Below are positions 18,110 to 25,289 of a DNA stretch of 64,000 bases, one piece after another. The first letter of the stretch is position 1. Each line of letters opens with the position of its first letter. The stretch comes from Thermoguttaceae bacterium. Its GTDB lineage: Bacteria > Planctomycetota > Planctomycetia > Pirellulales > Thermoguttaceae. The stretch is from NCBI GenBank assembly GCA_017447865.1, contig JAFSMO010000046.1, forward strand, positions 62,001-126,000. Reading direction: 5' to 3'. Both the position numbers and the translations under genes were made by a program. The notes under the pieces are model-generated. The model made no database searches and was not told the DNA's origin. It saw nothing but the letters and a program-made list of their open reading frames with translations.

Positions 18110-19258
18110 ATGGCAGAAAATCTTCCCGGAAATGTGAAGGTCGTTGAGGCCGGTGGTCAGAAAGACCGGATGATGGATCCGCGAATGTGGAACGGTATGC
18201 GTCTCCCCCCCTTTATGAAACTCCTCGCCCGTAACGGGTTTCTGATCAATCCCATCCGCTGGCCAATGGCCGCAATCAACATTTTTGCGGGCTGCGTCTG
18301 CTCGACCTTGACCTTTAGCCAGCACCTTCAGCTCGGTTCTGCCGTTGAAAAGACGGAGATTCAAAAGGATCCCATTTTCATCGTGGGCCACTGGCGTTCC
18401 GGAACCACCATGCTTCACGAGATTCTGATGCGTGACCCGCAATTCTCGTGTCCATATACTTTCGCGTGCTTTGCCCCTGATTTCTTTTTGACCTCGCGCA
18501 AGCTCATCACGTCGATTCTTCGCCTGCCGGAAAAGCGCCCGATGGATAATATGGCGTTCGGGTGGGACACGCCGCAGGAGGATGAATTCGCACTGCTCGC
18601 GATGGGGCTTCCGTCGCCGTACGTTCACCTCGCGTTTCCGAACAATATGAAGTGGAAAGGGCGTCAGGAGCGGATCCTGGACTGCCTCGACCTGAACCTC
18701 ACCGAAAAAGAACTGGCGAAGTGGAAGAACGGTCTGATCTGGTTCATTAAGGCGCTGACTTATCACGACGGCCGCCAGTTGGTCATGAAGTCTCCGACGC
18801 ATACGGCCCGGGTGGGGATCCTGCGCGAAATGTTCCCGAACGCGAAGTTCATCCACATTTCACGCAGTCCGTACACGCTGTACGCTTCGACGATCAACCT
18901 CTGGAAGCGCTTCCTCGCCCGCGACGCGTTCCAGTTCTCGAACGGCGCGTACCTGGAGGAACTGGTTTTCATGTCGCTCATCCGCATGTACGAGGCGTAT
19001 TTCCGCGACACGCAGAACATTCCGGCCGAAAACCTGATCGAGATCCGCTACGAGGACCTCTGCGCCGACAAAGTGGGCACGATGGAAAAGGTTTACGCCC
19101 AGTTGAACCTCGGAGATTTCGAGAAAATGCGCCCGGGTCTGGAACGGTACGCCGAGGAGCACAAAAACTACAAAAAGAACAAATTCGAGATCGACGACGA
19201 ACTGCGCGCCCGCATTTCGGAGCGGTGGAAACTTTACATCGACCGGTTTGGTGAATGA
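18110..19258 (+). CDS. Sulfotransferase-family protein
   Basis: A 382-residue protein with PAPS-dependent sulfotransferase motifs. The 5'-phosphosulfate loop is FIVGHWRSGTTMLHEIL (about residues 89-105). The 3'-phosphate-binding part is KSPTHTARVGILREMFPNAKFIHISRSPYTLYAS, with the conserved Arg-Ser pair. It resembles the Sulfotransfer_3 group. The acceptor (glycan, lipid or peptide) is not evident. There is one hydrophobic stretch near residue 55 and no clean signal peptide. It is followed after 26 bp by mqnE, probably in the same transcript. Confidence 0.85.
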   Translation: MAENLPGNVKVVEAGGQKDRMMDPRMWNGMRLPPFMKLLARNGFLINPIRWPMAAINIFAGCVCSTLTFSQHLQLGSAVEKTEIQKDPIFIVGHWRSGTTMLHEILMRDPQFSCPYTFACFAPDFFLTSRKLITSILRLPEKRPMDNMAFGWDTPQEDEFALLAMGLPSPYVHLAFPNNMKWKGRQERILDCLDLNLTEKELAKWKNGLIWFIKALTYHDGRQLVMKSPTHTARVGILREMFPNAKFIHISRSPYTLYASTINLWKRFLARDAFQFSNGAYLEELVFMSLIRMYEAYFRDTQNIPAENLIEIRYEDLCADKVGTMEKVYAQLNLGDFEKMRPGLERYAEEHKNYKKNKFEIDDELRARISERWKLYIDRFGE

Positions 19259-19284
19259 GTCCGGGGCTTGACGCGGTTTGAACC

Positions 19285-20352
19285 ATGAACATTTTGAACT
19301 TCCAGCAGTCCCTCGACCTTTTCGACCGGGAGAAAACTCCGCTTCACGATCTTGGGATCCGGGCGGACGAACTGCGTCAGGAAAAGTGCGGCAATACGGT
19401 CTTCTTCAACGTGAACGCCCACATTAATCCGACGAACGTCTGCCAGTACCGCTGCGCTCTTTGCGCGTTCAGCACGGACCCCGGCACGCCCCGCGCCTAC
19501 CGGATGAGCATGGACGAAATTCTCGCCAAAGCGCAGGAAGCGGCCGACGCGCGCTGCTCGGAGCTGCACATCGTCAGCGGCGTGGACCCGGAACTCCCGT
19601 ACGAGTGGTACGTGGATCTGGTCCGGACGATCCATCAGGCGTTCCCCCAGCTCGAGATCAAGGCCTTCACGGCCGTGGAGATCGCGTGGATGGCGGAGAT
19701 CAGCGGGAAATCTTTCTCGGACGTTCTGACCGACCTGCGTCTTGCCGGGCTTCTGACCCTTCCCGGCGGCGGGGCGGAAATTCTGGTCGATGACGTGCGC
19801 AGGATCATCTGTAAAAAGAAGCCCATGACCGAAACGTGGCTGGAGGTGCATCGCACGGCGCACCGTCTGGGGATCCCCTCGACTGCCACGATCCTGTACG
19901 GCCACATCGAAACGATGGCGCAGCGGGTCGAGCACCTGATGAAACTCCGCGCGCTTCAGGACGAGACGGGCGGCTTTATGGCGCTCATCCCGCTCGCGTT
20001 TCATCCCGGCCGCACGCCGCTTCTGGAGCTTGGGACCGTTTCGGACCGCAAAACGACGGCGGAAGACGATTTGCGGATGATCGCCGCCGCGCGTCTGATC
20101 CTGCATAATTTCCCGCACATCAAGGCGTACTGGATCTCGCTGGGGATCCAGACCGCGCAGATCGCGCTGGCGTACGGGGCGAGCGACCTGGACGGGACGG
20201 TGCGTCAGGAAAAGGTCCACCACGACGCGGGTTCGCAGGCGCCGGAGTGCCTGAGCGTGGAAGAAATTCAGCGCCTGATCCGCGAGGCTGGCCGCGTCCC
20301 GGTGGAAAGAGATTCGATCTACCGGCCCAGAGGCGCGGAGAGTTTTGGTTAA
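19285..20352 (+). CDS. mqnE: Aminofutalosine synthase, radical SAM
   Basis: A 355-residue radical SAM enzyme of the MqnE/MqnC/CofH group. The 4Fe-4S motif is CX3CX2C at Cys53, Cys57 and Cys60, within INPTNVCQYRCALCAF. That motif context, and the LPGGGAEIL and GFMALIPLAFHP segments, favour MqnE, which adds the 3-enolpyruvylbenzoate derivative to SAM in the futalosine route to menaquinone. CofH is excluded only by context. Its stop codon (20350-20352) coincides with the outer end of the SUMF1 cassette's left inverted repeat. Confidence 0.85.
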   Translation: MNILNFQQSLDLFDREKTPLHDLGIRADELRQEKCGNTVFFNVNAHINPTNVCQYRCALCAFSTDPGTPRAYRMSMDEILAKAQEAADARCSELHIVSGVDPELPYEWYVDLVRTIHQAFPQLEIKAFTAVEIAWMAEISGKSFSDVLTDLRLAGLLTLPGGGAEILVDDVRRIICKKKPMTETWLEVHRTAHRLGIPSTATILYGHIETMAQRVEHLMKLRALQDETGGFMALIPLAFHPGRTPLLELGTVSDRKTTAEDDLRMIAAARLILHNFPHIKAYWISLGIQTAQIALAYGASDLDGTVRQEKVHHDAGSQAPECLSVEEIQRLIREAGRVPVERDSIYRPRGAESFG

Positions 20353-20446
20353 TACGGAGGGCCGGCGGCCCGCCGTCCGCGGCCGGCTCGGCCGCCCCCA
20401 ACCGCTTTAGCGGTTGAATGTTAATAGCCGTGGGTGAAACCCACGG
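20350..20446 (+). repeat. Left inverted repeat of the SUMF1 cassette
   Basis: It contains TACGGAGGGCCGGCG at its outer end and a GC-rich middle able to fold several ways. An 8-bp-stem hairpin lies at 20399-20416 and a second 8-bp-stem hairpin with GAA loop at 20428-20446. The last hairpin ends 3 bp before the SUMF1 stop codon. Confidence 0.85.
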
Positions 20447-20448
20447 AA

Positions 20449-21378
20449 TTATGAGGCATCTTGATTGGAAACTAAAACAGGACGAAAGCCAAGAATGGCG
20501 CTTTGGAGGTCAGGCGCACTCGAGCAGCGGCACGCCGACCGGCAACTCTCGGCGGGATAGAACCAGCAGCTGCCGCGAAACACTCGGAACCAGGACTCGG
20601 CGGTGTTTTCTGGGTCGCACTCTGGTGACTTGGCGTAAAATTCTTTATCATACCAATCTGCACACCATTCCCACACGTTACCGTGCATATCGTAAAAGCC
20701 CCAGGCGTTTGGCTTCTTCTGAGCTACTTCGTGGGTCGTGCCCCCTGAATTTTTTTCGTACCACGCCATCTCATCAAGGTCCCCGGCGTAATCGCTCGTG
20801 GTGCCCGCGCGGCAGGCGTATTCCCACTGCGCTTCCGTAGGAAGCAGGACTTGCTGGCCGAGTTTCTGACTTAATTTCAGACAGAATTCCTGGCACTCGT
20901 CCCAGTTCACATAATACATCGGATAATTCGGACCTTTCCCATACAGGGGCCAACTTTTGTCTGCCTTGTCCCGCTGCTGCTCTATTGACTGGCCCATCAC
21001 GCTCTGCCACATTGCCTGCGTGACTTGCGTTTCCAGCATCCAGAAGCCCTTCGTCAGCTTTACCTTGTGCAGAAGTTCATCCTGATTGATTAAATCCCGC
21101 TCTGTTTTGGTATCCGGTTTTCCGATGGCCCACTCGACCCAAGTTCGTTGGATTTTAACTTTCCGGGTTTCATATCTGGGTTCAGCCCCCATCATAAACT
21201 CGCCCGGCGGACACCAACGAAAGGCGTACTCTATCCCGTCCACCGTCAGAACCTTACGCTCACCCGCTTTTAACGATGGCGCTGGAAGTGCCGGTCCCAT
21301 AGTGTTTTGCGCCTCGCATGGGCATACAAAAGAGAGCAGCAAAAACACTAAAAAATAGGAAATCCCCACTTTTTTCAT
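20449..21378 (-). CDS. Exported SUMF1/formylglycine-generating-enzyme-like (C-type-lectin fold) protein
   Basis: A 309-residue protein with signal peptide (residues 1-23, MKKVGISYFLVFLLLSFVCPCEA). The FGE-sulfatase domain shows FRWCPPGEFMMG, LETQVTQAMWQSVMG, LPTEAQWEYACRAGT, DMHGNVWEWCADWY and a C-terminal GFRPV. The paired Cys of true formylglycine-generating enzymes are not in the right spacing, and no sulfatase is nearby, so ligand binding is as likely as catalysis. The last 40 residues have an atypical set of residues (C, F, Y, S, A, L, I) at positions usually Asn or Arg, as in retroelement-diversified proteins. The start at 21378 follows an AAGG site. Confidence 0.85.
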   Translation of the reverse strand: MKKVGISYFLVFLLLSFVCPCEAQNTMGPALPAPSLKAGERKVLTVDGIEYAFRWCPPGEFMMGAEPRYETRKVKIQRTWVEWAIGKPDTKTERDLINQDELLHKVKLTKGFWMLETQVTQAMWQSVMGQSIEQQRDKADKSWPLYGKGPNYPMYYVNWDECQEFCLKLSQKLGQQVLLPTEAQWEYACRAGTTSDYAGDLDEMAWYEKNSGGTTHEVAQKKPNAWGFYDMHGNVWEWCADWYDKEFYAKSPECDPENTAESWFRVFRGSCWFYPAESCRSACRCSSAPDLQSAILGFRPVLVSNQDAS

Positions 21379-21416
21379 GGGTTTGAGCCTTAAAATGAAA
21401 CGCGTGTCCCCGTAAT

Positions 21417-21503
21417 CCGTGGGTTTCACCCACGGCTATTAACATTCAACCGCTAAAGCGGTTGGTGCGGCTGGGCCGCACCGCCGTCCCTCCGTATTAA
21501 TTA
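21417..21503 (-). repeat. Right inverted repeat of the SUMF1 cassette
   Basis: This is the reverse-orientation partner of 20350-20446. Hairpins lie at 21417-21435 and 21447-21464, then a GC-rich stretch and CCTCCGTATTAATT at the outer end. The outer end overlaps the stop codon of the DUF1080 gene. The middle GC-rich part differs in sequence from the left copy. Confidence 0.85.
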
Positions 21504-22271
21504 TTTCTCCAGCGGCAGGATCGTGACGCGGCGGAATTCAAGACCCGCGTACTCGGATTGGATCTGGATCTTGCCCTTGGCCGGCTTTACGTTGTACGCC
21601 CGGTTCGCGACCACGCCGTTCACGATGTTCGTGATCGTGTCGCCGTCGCAGATGATCTCCAGCGTGTTCCACTCTCCGACCAGATTATCAAGGTCTTTCT
21701 CACCGCGGAAGCCCTTTTTGTCTTCCCAGTTCGGGTCGCGGCCCCACCAGTCGATGCGGCCGCCGTTGATCGTGTACGGCTTGCCGTTCGGGTCGTAGAT
21801 CCCGCAGTTGTGGCGGCTTTTCTCGTCTTTGATGTTGCACGTGATGGAGAATTCGTCCGTGTGATTCCCCACGACGATGAAGTCGCCGGTGCCGCCCTCG
21901 ATGATGTTGCACTCGATCGAGTACATCCAGGTCTTGCCCCAGGCGCCATCTTCGCCGACGGAGTGAACGAGGATCCCGCAGTCGCGTGTGTTGTTCTCGC
22001 GGGGAGGATTGGCCACGCCGGTGAAGCGGTACTCAACGATGAGGCGGTAGTTCTCGAACTCCTCGTTCGTCGTGATGCAGCCCATCTTCTCGCCGGAGAT
22101 GCAGATCTTGCCGTCTTTGACCGTGAAAACGCCGGTCGGGTCGTTATTCTTGCCCTGGCCCTGGACGAACGTGTACCAGTTGGTCAGGTCCTTGCCGTTG
22201 AACAGTTCGCGGGCCGAGGCGAAATTAAGCGCAAAAAACAGAATGGTCAGTGTGGTGATTAATCTTTTCAT
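21501..22271 (-). CDS. Exported DUF1080 (3-keto-disaccharide hydrolase domain) protein
   Basis: A 256-residue protein with a signal peptide (residues 1-20). One DUF1080 beta-sandwich domain fills the rest: ELFNGKDLTNWYTF at the start, GVFTVKDGKICISGEKMGCI, YRLIVEYRFTG, DCGILVHSVGEDG and the end GLEFRRVTILPLEK. The family resembles concanavalin-like lectins; some members hydrolyse 3-keto-glycosides. The substrate is unknown. It is last in the ribokinase-Maf-nucleoside hydrolase run (57-bp gap) and its stop codon touches the SUMF1 cassette. Confidence 0.88.
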   Translation of the reverse strand: MKRLITTLTILFFALNFASARELFNGKDLTNWYTFVQGQGKNNDPTGVFTVKDGKICISGEKMGCITTNEEFENYRLIVEYRFTGVANPPRENNTRDCGILVHSVGEDGAWGKTWMYSIECNIIEGGTGDFIVVGNHTDEFSITCNIKDEKSRHNCGIYDPNGKPYTINGGRIDWWGRDPNWEDKKGFRGEKDLDNLVGEWNTLEIICDGDTITNIVNGVVANRAYNVKPAKGKIQIQSEYAGLEFRRVTILPLEK

Positions 22272-22328
22272 GGGTCGAAATTTGAAAAAAAGGTTGGGGA
22301 GGCATGGGTTTCGGGCGAATAAAACGTT

Positions 22329-23408
22329 TTATTCAGTTTTCCCATGATTCATGATGAAAATGAGGTTCACGAACGCTTCCTGAACGCGGGCGTTCTGGAC
22401 CGGTGACGTCAGAAAAACGCGGTGCTTGCCGTTCTCGCACGGGGTGAATTTCGTCACGCCGTTTTCCAGGACCGTGACTTTTCCCGGCTCGGAAAGGGTG
22501 AAGTAGTCGCGCCCTTTTTCCGGACGCAGCACGAAAAGGACGCTCGTCAGGTCCCAGCACGGCCGCGCGTGCGTCGGCGGCATTTTGTTCGACGCGCACC
22601 ACGCGACGTACGAGTCCCAGAGGAAATTCGGCGACGGGTGGCTCAGGTCGTTTTCCAGCCCGCAGACCGAGAGGCGGATCGCGTCGCCGGTCTCGTAGCC
22701 GCTGAAAACGATCTCGCCGGGCCATTCGGCGCAGACTTTCTGCGCGGCGGGGAGGTCCATGATGATGTTATGCTCCCGGTGGGAAGCGTATTTCGGATCC
22801 TGGAACCCGAACGCGCCGCCCATGACGGAAAGAAGCCGGACCTTTTTTTCGGCCAGTTCCCGACCCGAAAGCGGGGAAATGTCGTCCGGGCCGGAGGCGA
22901 GCAGGGCCGCGGCGTTCGTGGACTCGCCGACCTGGATCCAGACGATGGAGTGGTCTTTCGCGTCTGCGAGGATCTTCCGCTGGAGGCGCAAAGTATTTTC
23001 GCACGTGTACGGCGTGACGGGGTAACGCGGCGTCCCGTCCGGGTTTTTCAGGGCCAAAGTCTGGTCCGAGTACGCCCCGCGGTTCGTGTTCAGCGGACAG
23101 TTGGCGTCCCAGCCGATCGGAACGTCGGGGTGGCCGAACGCGAGATTCTGCGCCCGAACGTAGTCGGCGGAGTTCCCCCGGCTGCGGGAGATCGTGACGG
23201 CCAGAAGGTCGCATTTCCCGCGGTCCGCCATCAGATGCAGGATCCCCAGCGCGAACGCATCGTCAATGTCCCCGCCGATGTCCGTGTCGAAAATCACCGG
23301 GACCGGCTCCGTGGCGGCGTCGCGCACATCGAGCAGGTCTTCCGCCTGAACGGGTACCAGGGCGGAAAAGGAAAGAAGCAAAGCGAAAATGAAAAGGAAG
23401 CGCGTCAT
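22329..23408 (-). CDS. Exported inosine-uridine nucleoside hydrolase family protein
   Basis: A 359-residue protein with signal peptide (residues 1-22), which is unusual for this mostly cytoplasmic family. The Ca2+-binding active-site motif is VIFDTDIGGDIDDA, with Asp41, Asp43 and the DIDD acidic set at 47-50. Family members hydrolyse nucleosides to base and ribose, and some act on other N-ribosides or sugars. The start at 23408 gives the signal peptide; an upstream extension exists but overlaps maf. Co-directional with maf and ribokinase, it suggests ribose release outside the cytoplasm and phosphorylation inside. Confidence 0.88.
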   Translation of the reverse strand: MTRFLFIFALLLSFSALVPVQAEDLLDVRDAATEPVPVIFDTDIGGDIDDAFALGILHLMADRGKCDLLAVTISRSRGNSADYVRAQNLAFGHPDVPIGWDANCPLNTNRGAYSDQTLALKNPDGTPRYPVTPYTCENTLRLQRKILADAKDHSIVWIQVGESTNAAALLASGPDDISPLSGRELAEKKVRLLSVMGGAFGFQDPKYASHREHNIIMDLPAAQKVCAEWPGEIVFSGYETGDAIRLSVCGLENDLSHPSPNFLWDSYVAWCASNKMPPTHARPCWDLTSVLFVLRPEKGRDYFTLSEPGKVTVLENGVTKFTPCENGKHRVFLTSPVQNARVQEAFVNLIFIMNHGKTE

Positions 23409-23434
23409 GGAATTTTTGGATCGTAAAAGGTGAA

Positions 23435-24046
23435 TTAAAGGTGGAACCAGCCCCCTTTGGGCTTCAAAAGTTCTTCCAGGCGTTCGATGGGAAGGCCCAC
23501 GACGTTGGACTCCGTGCCGGAGAGAATGTGGAGCCAGGCAATTCCGTCCTGGTAGCCAAACGCGCCGGCTTTGCCCTGCCACTGGTTCGAGTCGAGGTAC
23601 GCCTGCAGGTCTTCGTCCGAAAGCTGGTCCATCACGAGCCGCGTGACGACCGATTCCACGAGCGTCGCGTCCGGAAGTGCCGGGTTGAGGAGGCAAAGGC
23701 CCGAAATGACCTCGTGCTCACTGCCGGAAAGGAGGCGCAGCATCCGCTCAGCGTCCGCCCGGTCGGAGGGTTTTCCGAGGATCTCACCGGCACAAACCGC
23801 CACCGTGTCGCAGCCGATCACGACCAAGTCTTCCTCCGGGAAGCGCCGCGCCACGTTTTGGGCCTTGAGCAGCGCCTCACGGCTGACGTAATCGGCCGGA
23901 GACTTGAATTTTGCGGGGTCGTACGGCGTTTCGACGTTTCCATCGGCCGGAAGCACCTGAAAGCAAAATCCCGCCTGGGTCATTAACTCCCGCCGCCGCG
24001 GCGAGTTGCTTGCGAGGATGATTTTTCTGTTCTGGAATGGATTCAT
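23435..24046 (-). CDS. maf: Maf-family nucleoside triphosphate pyrophosphatase
   Basis: A 203-residue cytoplasmic enzyme that hydrolyses non-canonical nucleoside triphosphates (dTTP/UTP or m7GTP types). The N-terminal ASNSPRRRELM is the family signature. The acidic motif ILGKPSDRADAERML and SGSEHEVISG follow. Length fits the family. It lies 16 bp after ribokinase and 26 bp before the nucleoside hydrolase, so the three are very likely one operon. Confidence 0.93.
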   Translation of the reverse strand: MNPFQNRKIILASNSPRRRELMTQAGFCFQVLPADGNVETPYDPAKFKSPADYVSREALLKAQNVARRFPEEDLVVIGCDTVAVCAGEILGKPSDRADAERMLRLLSGSEHEVISGLCLLNPALPDATLVESVVTRLVMDQLSDEDLQAYLDSNQWQGKAGAFGYQDGIAWLHILSGTESNVVGLPIERLEELLKPKGGWFHL

Positions 24047-24062
24047 GATTTTTGAAAAGTAG

Positions 24063-24983
24063 TCAGCCCTCCACTTCGTTTCGCGTCGGCATGGACTGCT
24101 GGGCGCCGAGTTTCGTGACGCTCAGACCGGCGGCGCGGCTTGCGAAACGGGCGGCCTCGACGAGCGTTTTGCCCTCGGCCAGCGCACAGGCCAGCGCGCC
24201 GCTGAAGCAGTCGCCCGCCGCGGTGGAATCGACCGCCTCGACCTGGATCGCCGGGACGTGGACCGGTTCGCCCGTGCCGTCGCTGACCAGAACGCCCTCT
24301 TTTCCGAGCGTGATGATCACCTGCTTCACGCCGCGCTGGTGCAGATTTTCGACCGCCCGGGCCGCACTGGAGCGGTCCGTCACTTCGATCCCCGTGATGT
24401 AGGAGGCCTCGGTCTCATTCGGTTTCAGAAGCGTCAGGCGGGCGAGCAGCTCGTCCGGAAGGCCCTCTTTCGGCGCCGGGGCCGGGTCGAGGATCAGCGG
24501 AATATTGAACTTTTCGGCCAGCTCGGCCGTGTGGAGGAGCGTCGCCATCGGGGTTTCCAGCTGAACGACCAAAATGTCCGCGCCGGAAATCAGACCGAAC
24601 TTTTCCTCCGCCTCGTCCACGTCGGCCGGGGAGAGGTTTTCGTTCGCGCCGGAAGCGACCGAGATCGAGTTTTCCGCGTTTTCATCAACGAGGATCAGGG
24701 CGATGCCCGTCGCGGCGTCCGGGTCGGCTTTGACACACGAAACGTCGATCCCCTCGGCGGCGAGACCATTTCGGGCCTGCTCGCCAAAAACGTCGGCGCC
24801 TACCCGGGCGATCATGGCGACGTTTCCGCCCAGGCGTGCGGCCGCGACGGCCTGATTCGCGCCTTTCCCGCCCGCGTTGCAGACGAATTTCCCGCCGATG
24901 ACCGTTTCACCGGGGCGCGGGATCGTTCGGGACTTGATCACCATGTCGGTGTTGGAGCTTCCAATGACGACGATTTTTGCCAT
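24063..24983 (-). CDS. rbsK: Ribokinase
   Basis: A 306-residue PfkB-family kinase phosphorylating D-ribose to ribose-5-phosphate. Signature 1 is the GGKGANQAVAAARLGG stretch near residue 42. Signature 2 is DSTAAGDCFSGAL, with the catalytic Asp of the GD pair. The N-terminal SSNTDMVI is typical of ribokinase. It is the first gene of the operon ending in DUF1080 and has its own promoter at 25058-25086. Confidence 0.92.
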   Translation of the reverse strand: MAKIVVIGSSNTDMVIKSRTIPRPGETVIGGKFVCNAGGKGANQAVAAARLGGNVAMIARVGADVFGEQARNGLAAEGIDVSCVKADPDAATGIALILVDENAENSISVASGANENLSPADVDEAEEKFGLISGADILVVQLETPMATLLHTAELAEKFNIPLILDPAPAPKEGLPDELLARLTLLKPNETEASYITGIEVTDRSSAARAVENLHQRGVKQVIITLGKEGVLVSDGTGEPVHVPAIQVEAVDSTAAGDCFSGALACALAEGKTLVEAARFASRAAGLSVTKLGAQQSMPTRNEVEG

Positions 24984-25057
24984 GATGTTTTTTCCTCCAG
25001 CAAAGGTTGAAAGGGCGGCCGTTCAGGCTGCGCGTGCATTTTCTTTCATTTCTCCTC

Positions 25058-25086
25058 ATTTTACCCTTTCATTCCTTTTTATTCAA
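25058..25086 (-). promoter_or_regulatory. Promoter of the ribokinase operon
   Basis: On the minus strand TTGAAT (25086-25081), a 17-bp spacer and TAAAAT (25063-25058) lie 75 bp before rbsK. The 300-bp region to 25289 also holds the divergent promoter at 25147-25174 and little else. Confidence 0.55.
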
Positions 25087-25146
25087 GGAGGGGGAAAGAC
25101 CTTTTCGGAAATTTCGGGATTTTTTTCCAAATTCCCCCGGGGTCTC

Positions 25147-25174
25147 TTGCAGAAAAAAGGATTTTTCGTATAAT
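25147..25174 (+). promoter_or_regulatory. Promoter of the Gfo/Idh oxidoreductase gene
   Basis: TTGCAG (25147-25152), a 16-bp spacer and TATAAT (25169-25174) lie 115 bp before the start codon and are divergent from the ribokinase promoter. Confidence 0.6.
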
Positions 25175-25289
25175 GAATGAAACAAGCGAAACAGAGAGGA
25201 CCGGGAACCGTGGGAGCTGGAGCCAGTTTCCGCTTTTTCTGCCGTCACTCTCGTAAAATCCTGACTTAACCTAACCCAAGGAGAAAATC

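Larger units (their letters stand above)
20350..21503. mobile_element. Inverted-repeat-bounded SUMF1 cassette
   Basis: About 100-bp inverted repeats (left 20350-20446, right 21417-21503) enclose one gene. Outer ends match over TTAATACGGAGGG with a CGGCGG core. Inner ends share two perfect hairpins, CAACCGCTTTAGCGGTTG and CCGTGGGTGAAACCCACGG, joined by AATGTTAATAG. The left end starts at the mqnE stop codon and the right end at the DUF1080 stop codon. The enclosed gene is less GC-rich than its neighbours. No transposase is inside. A mobile or mobilisable cassette is my inference; the repeats themselves are seen directly. Confidence 0.7.

Noticed and set aside
20418-20840. Two small ORFs (20418 on plus, 21445 on minus) starting with the same residues MLIAVGETHG
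   Set aside because: Both starts lie in the inverted-repeat hairpins of the SUMF1 cassette, so the shared N-terminus is repeat sequence, not a gene family.
20449-21378. A genuine formylglycine-generating enzyme activating a sulfatase
   Set aside because: The paired catalytic Cys are not aligned, and no sulfatase gene occurs in the window.
20350-21503. A complete diversity-generating retroelement at this locus
   Set aside because: No reverse transcriptase and no template repeat could be found by eye in the 64 kb. Only a possible target remains.
23409-23696. N-terminal extension of the nucleoside hydrolase
   Set aside because: The extra frame overlaps maf and has no domain; the internal ATG at 23408 gives a proper signal peptide.
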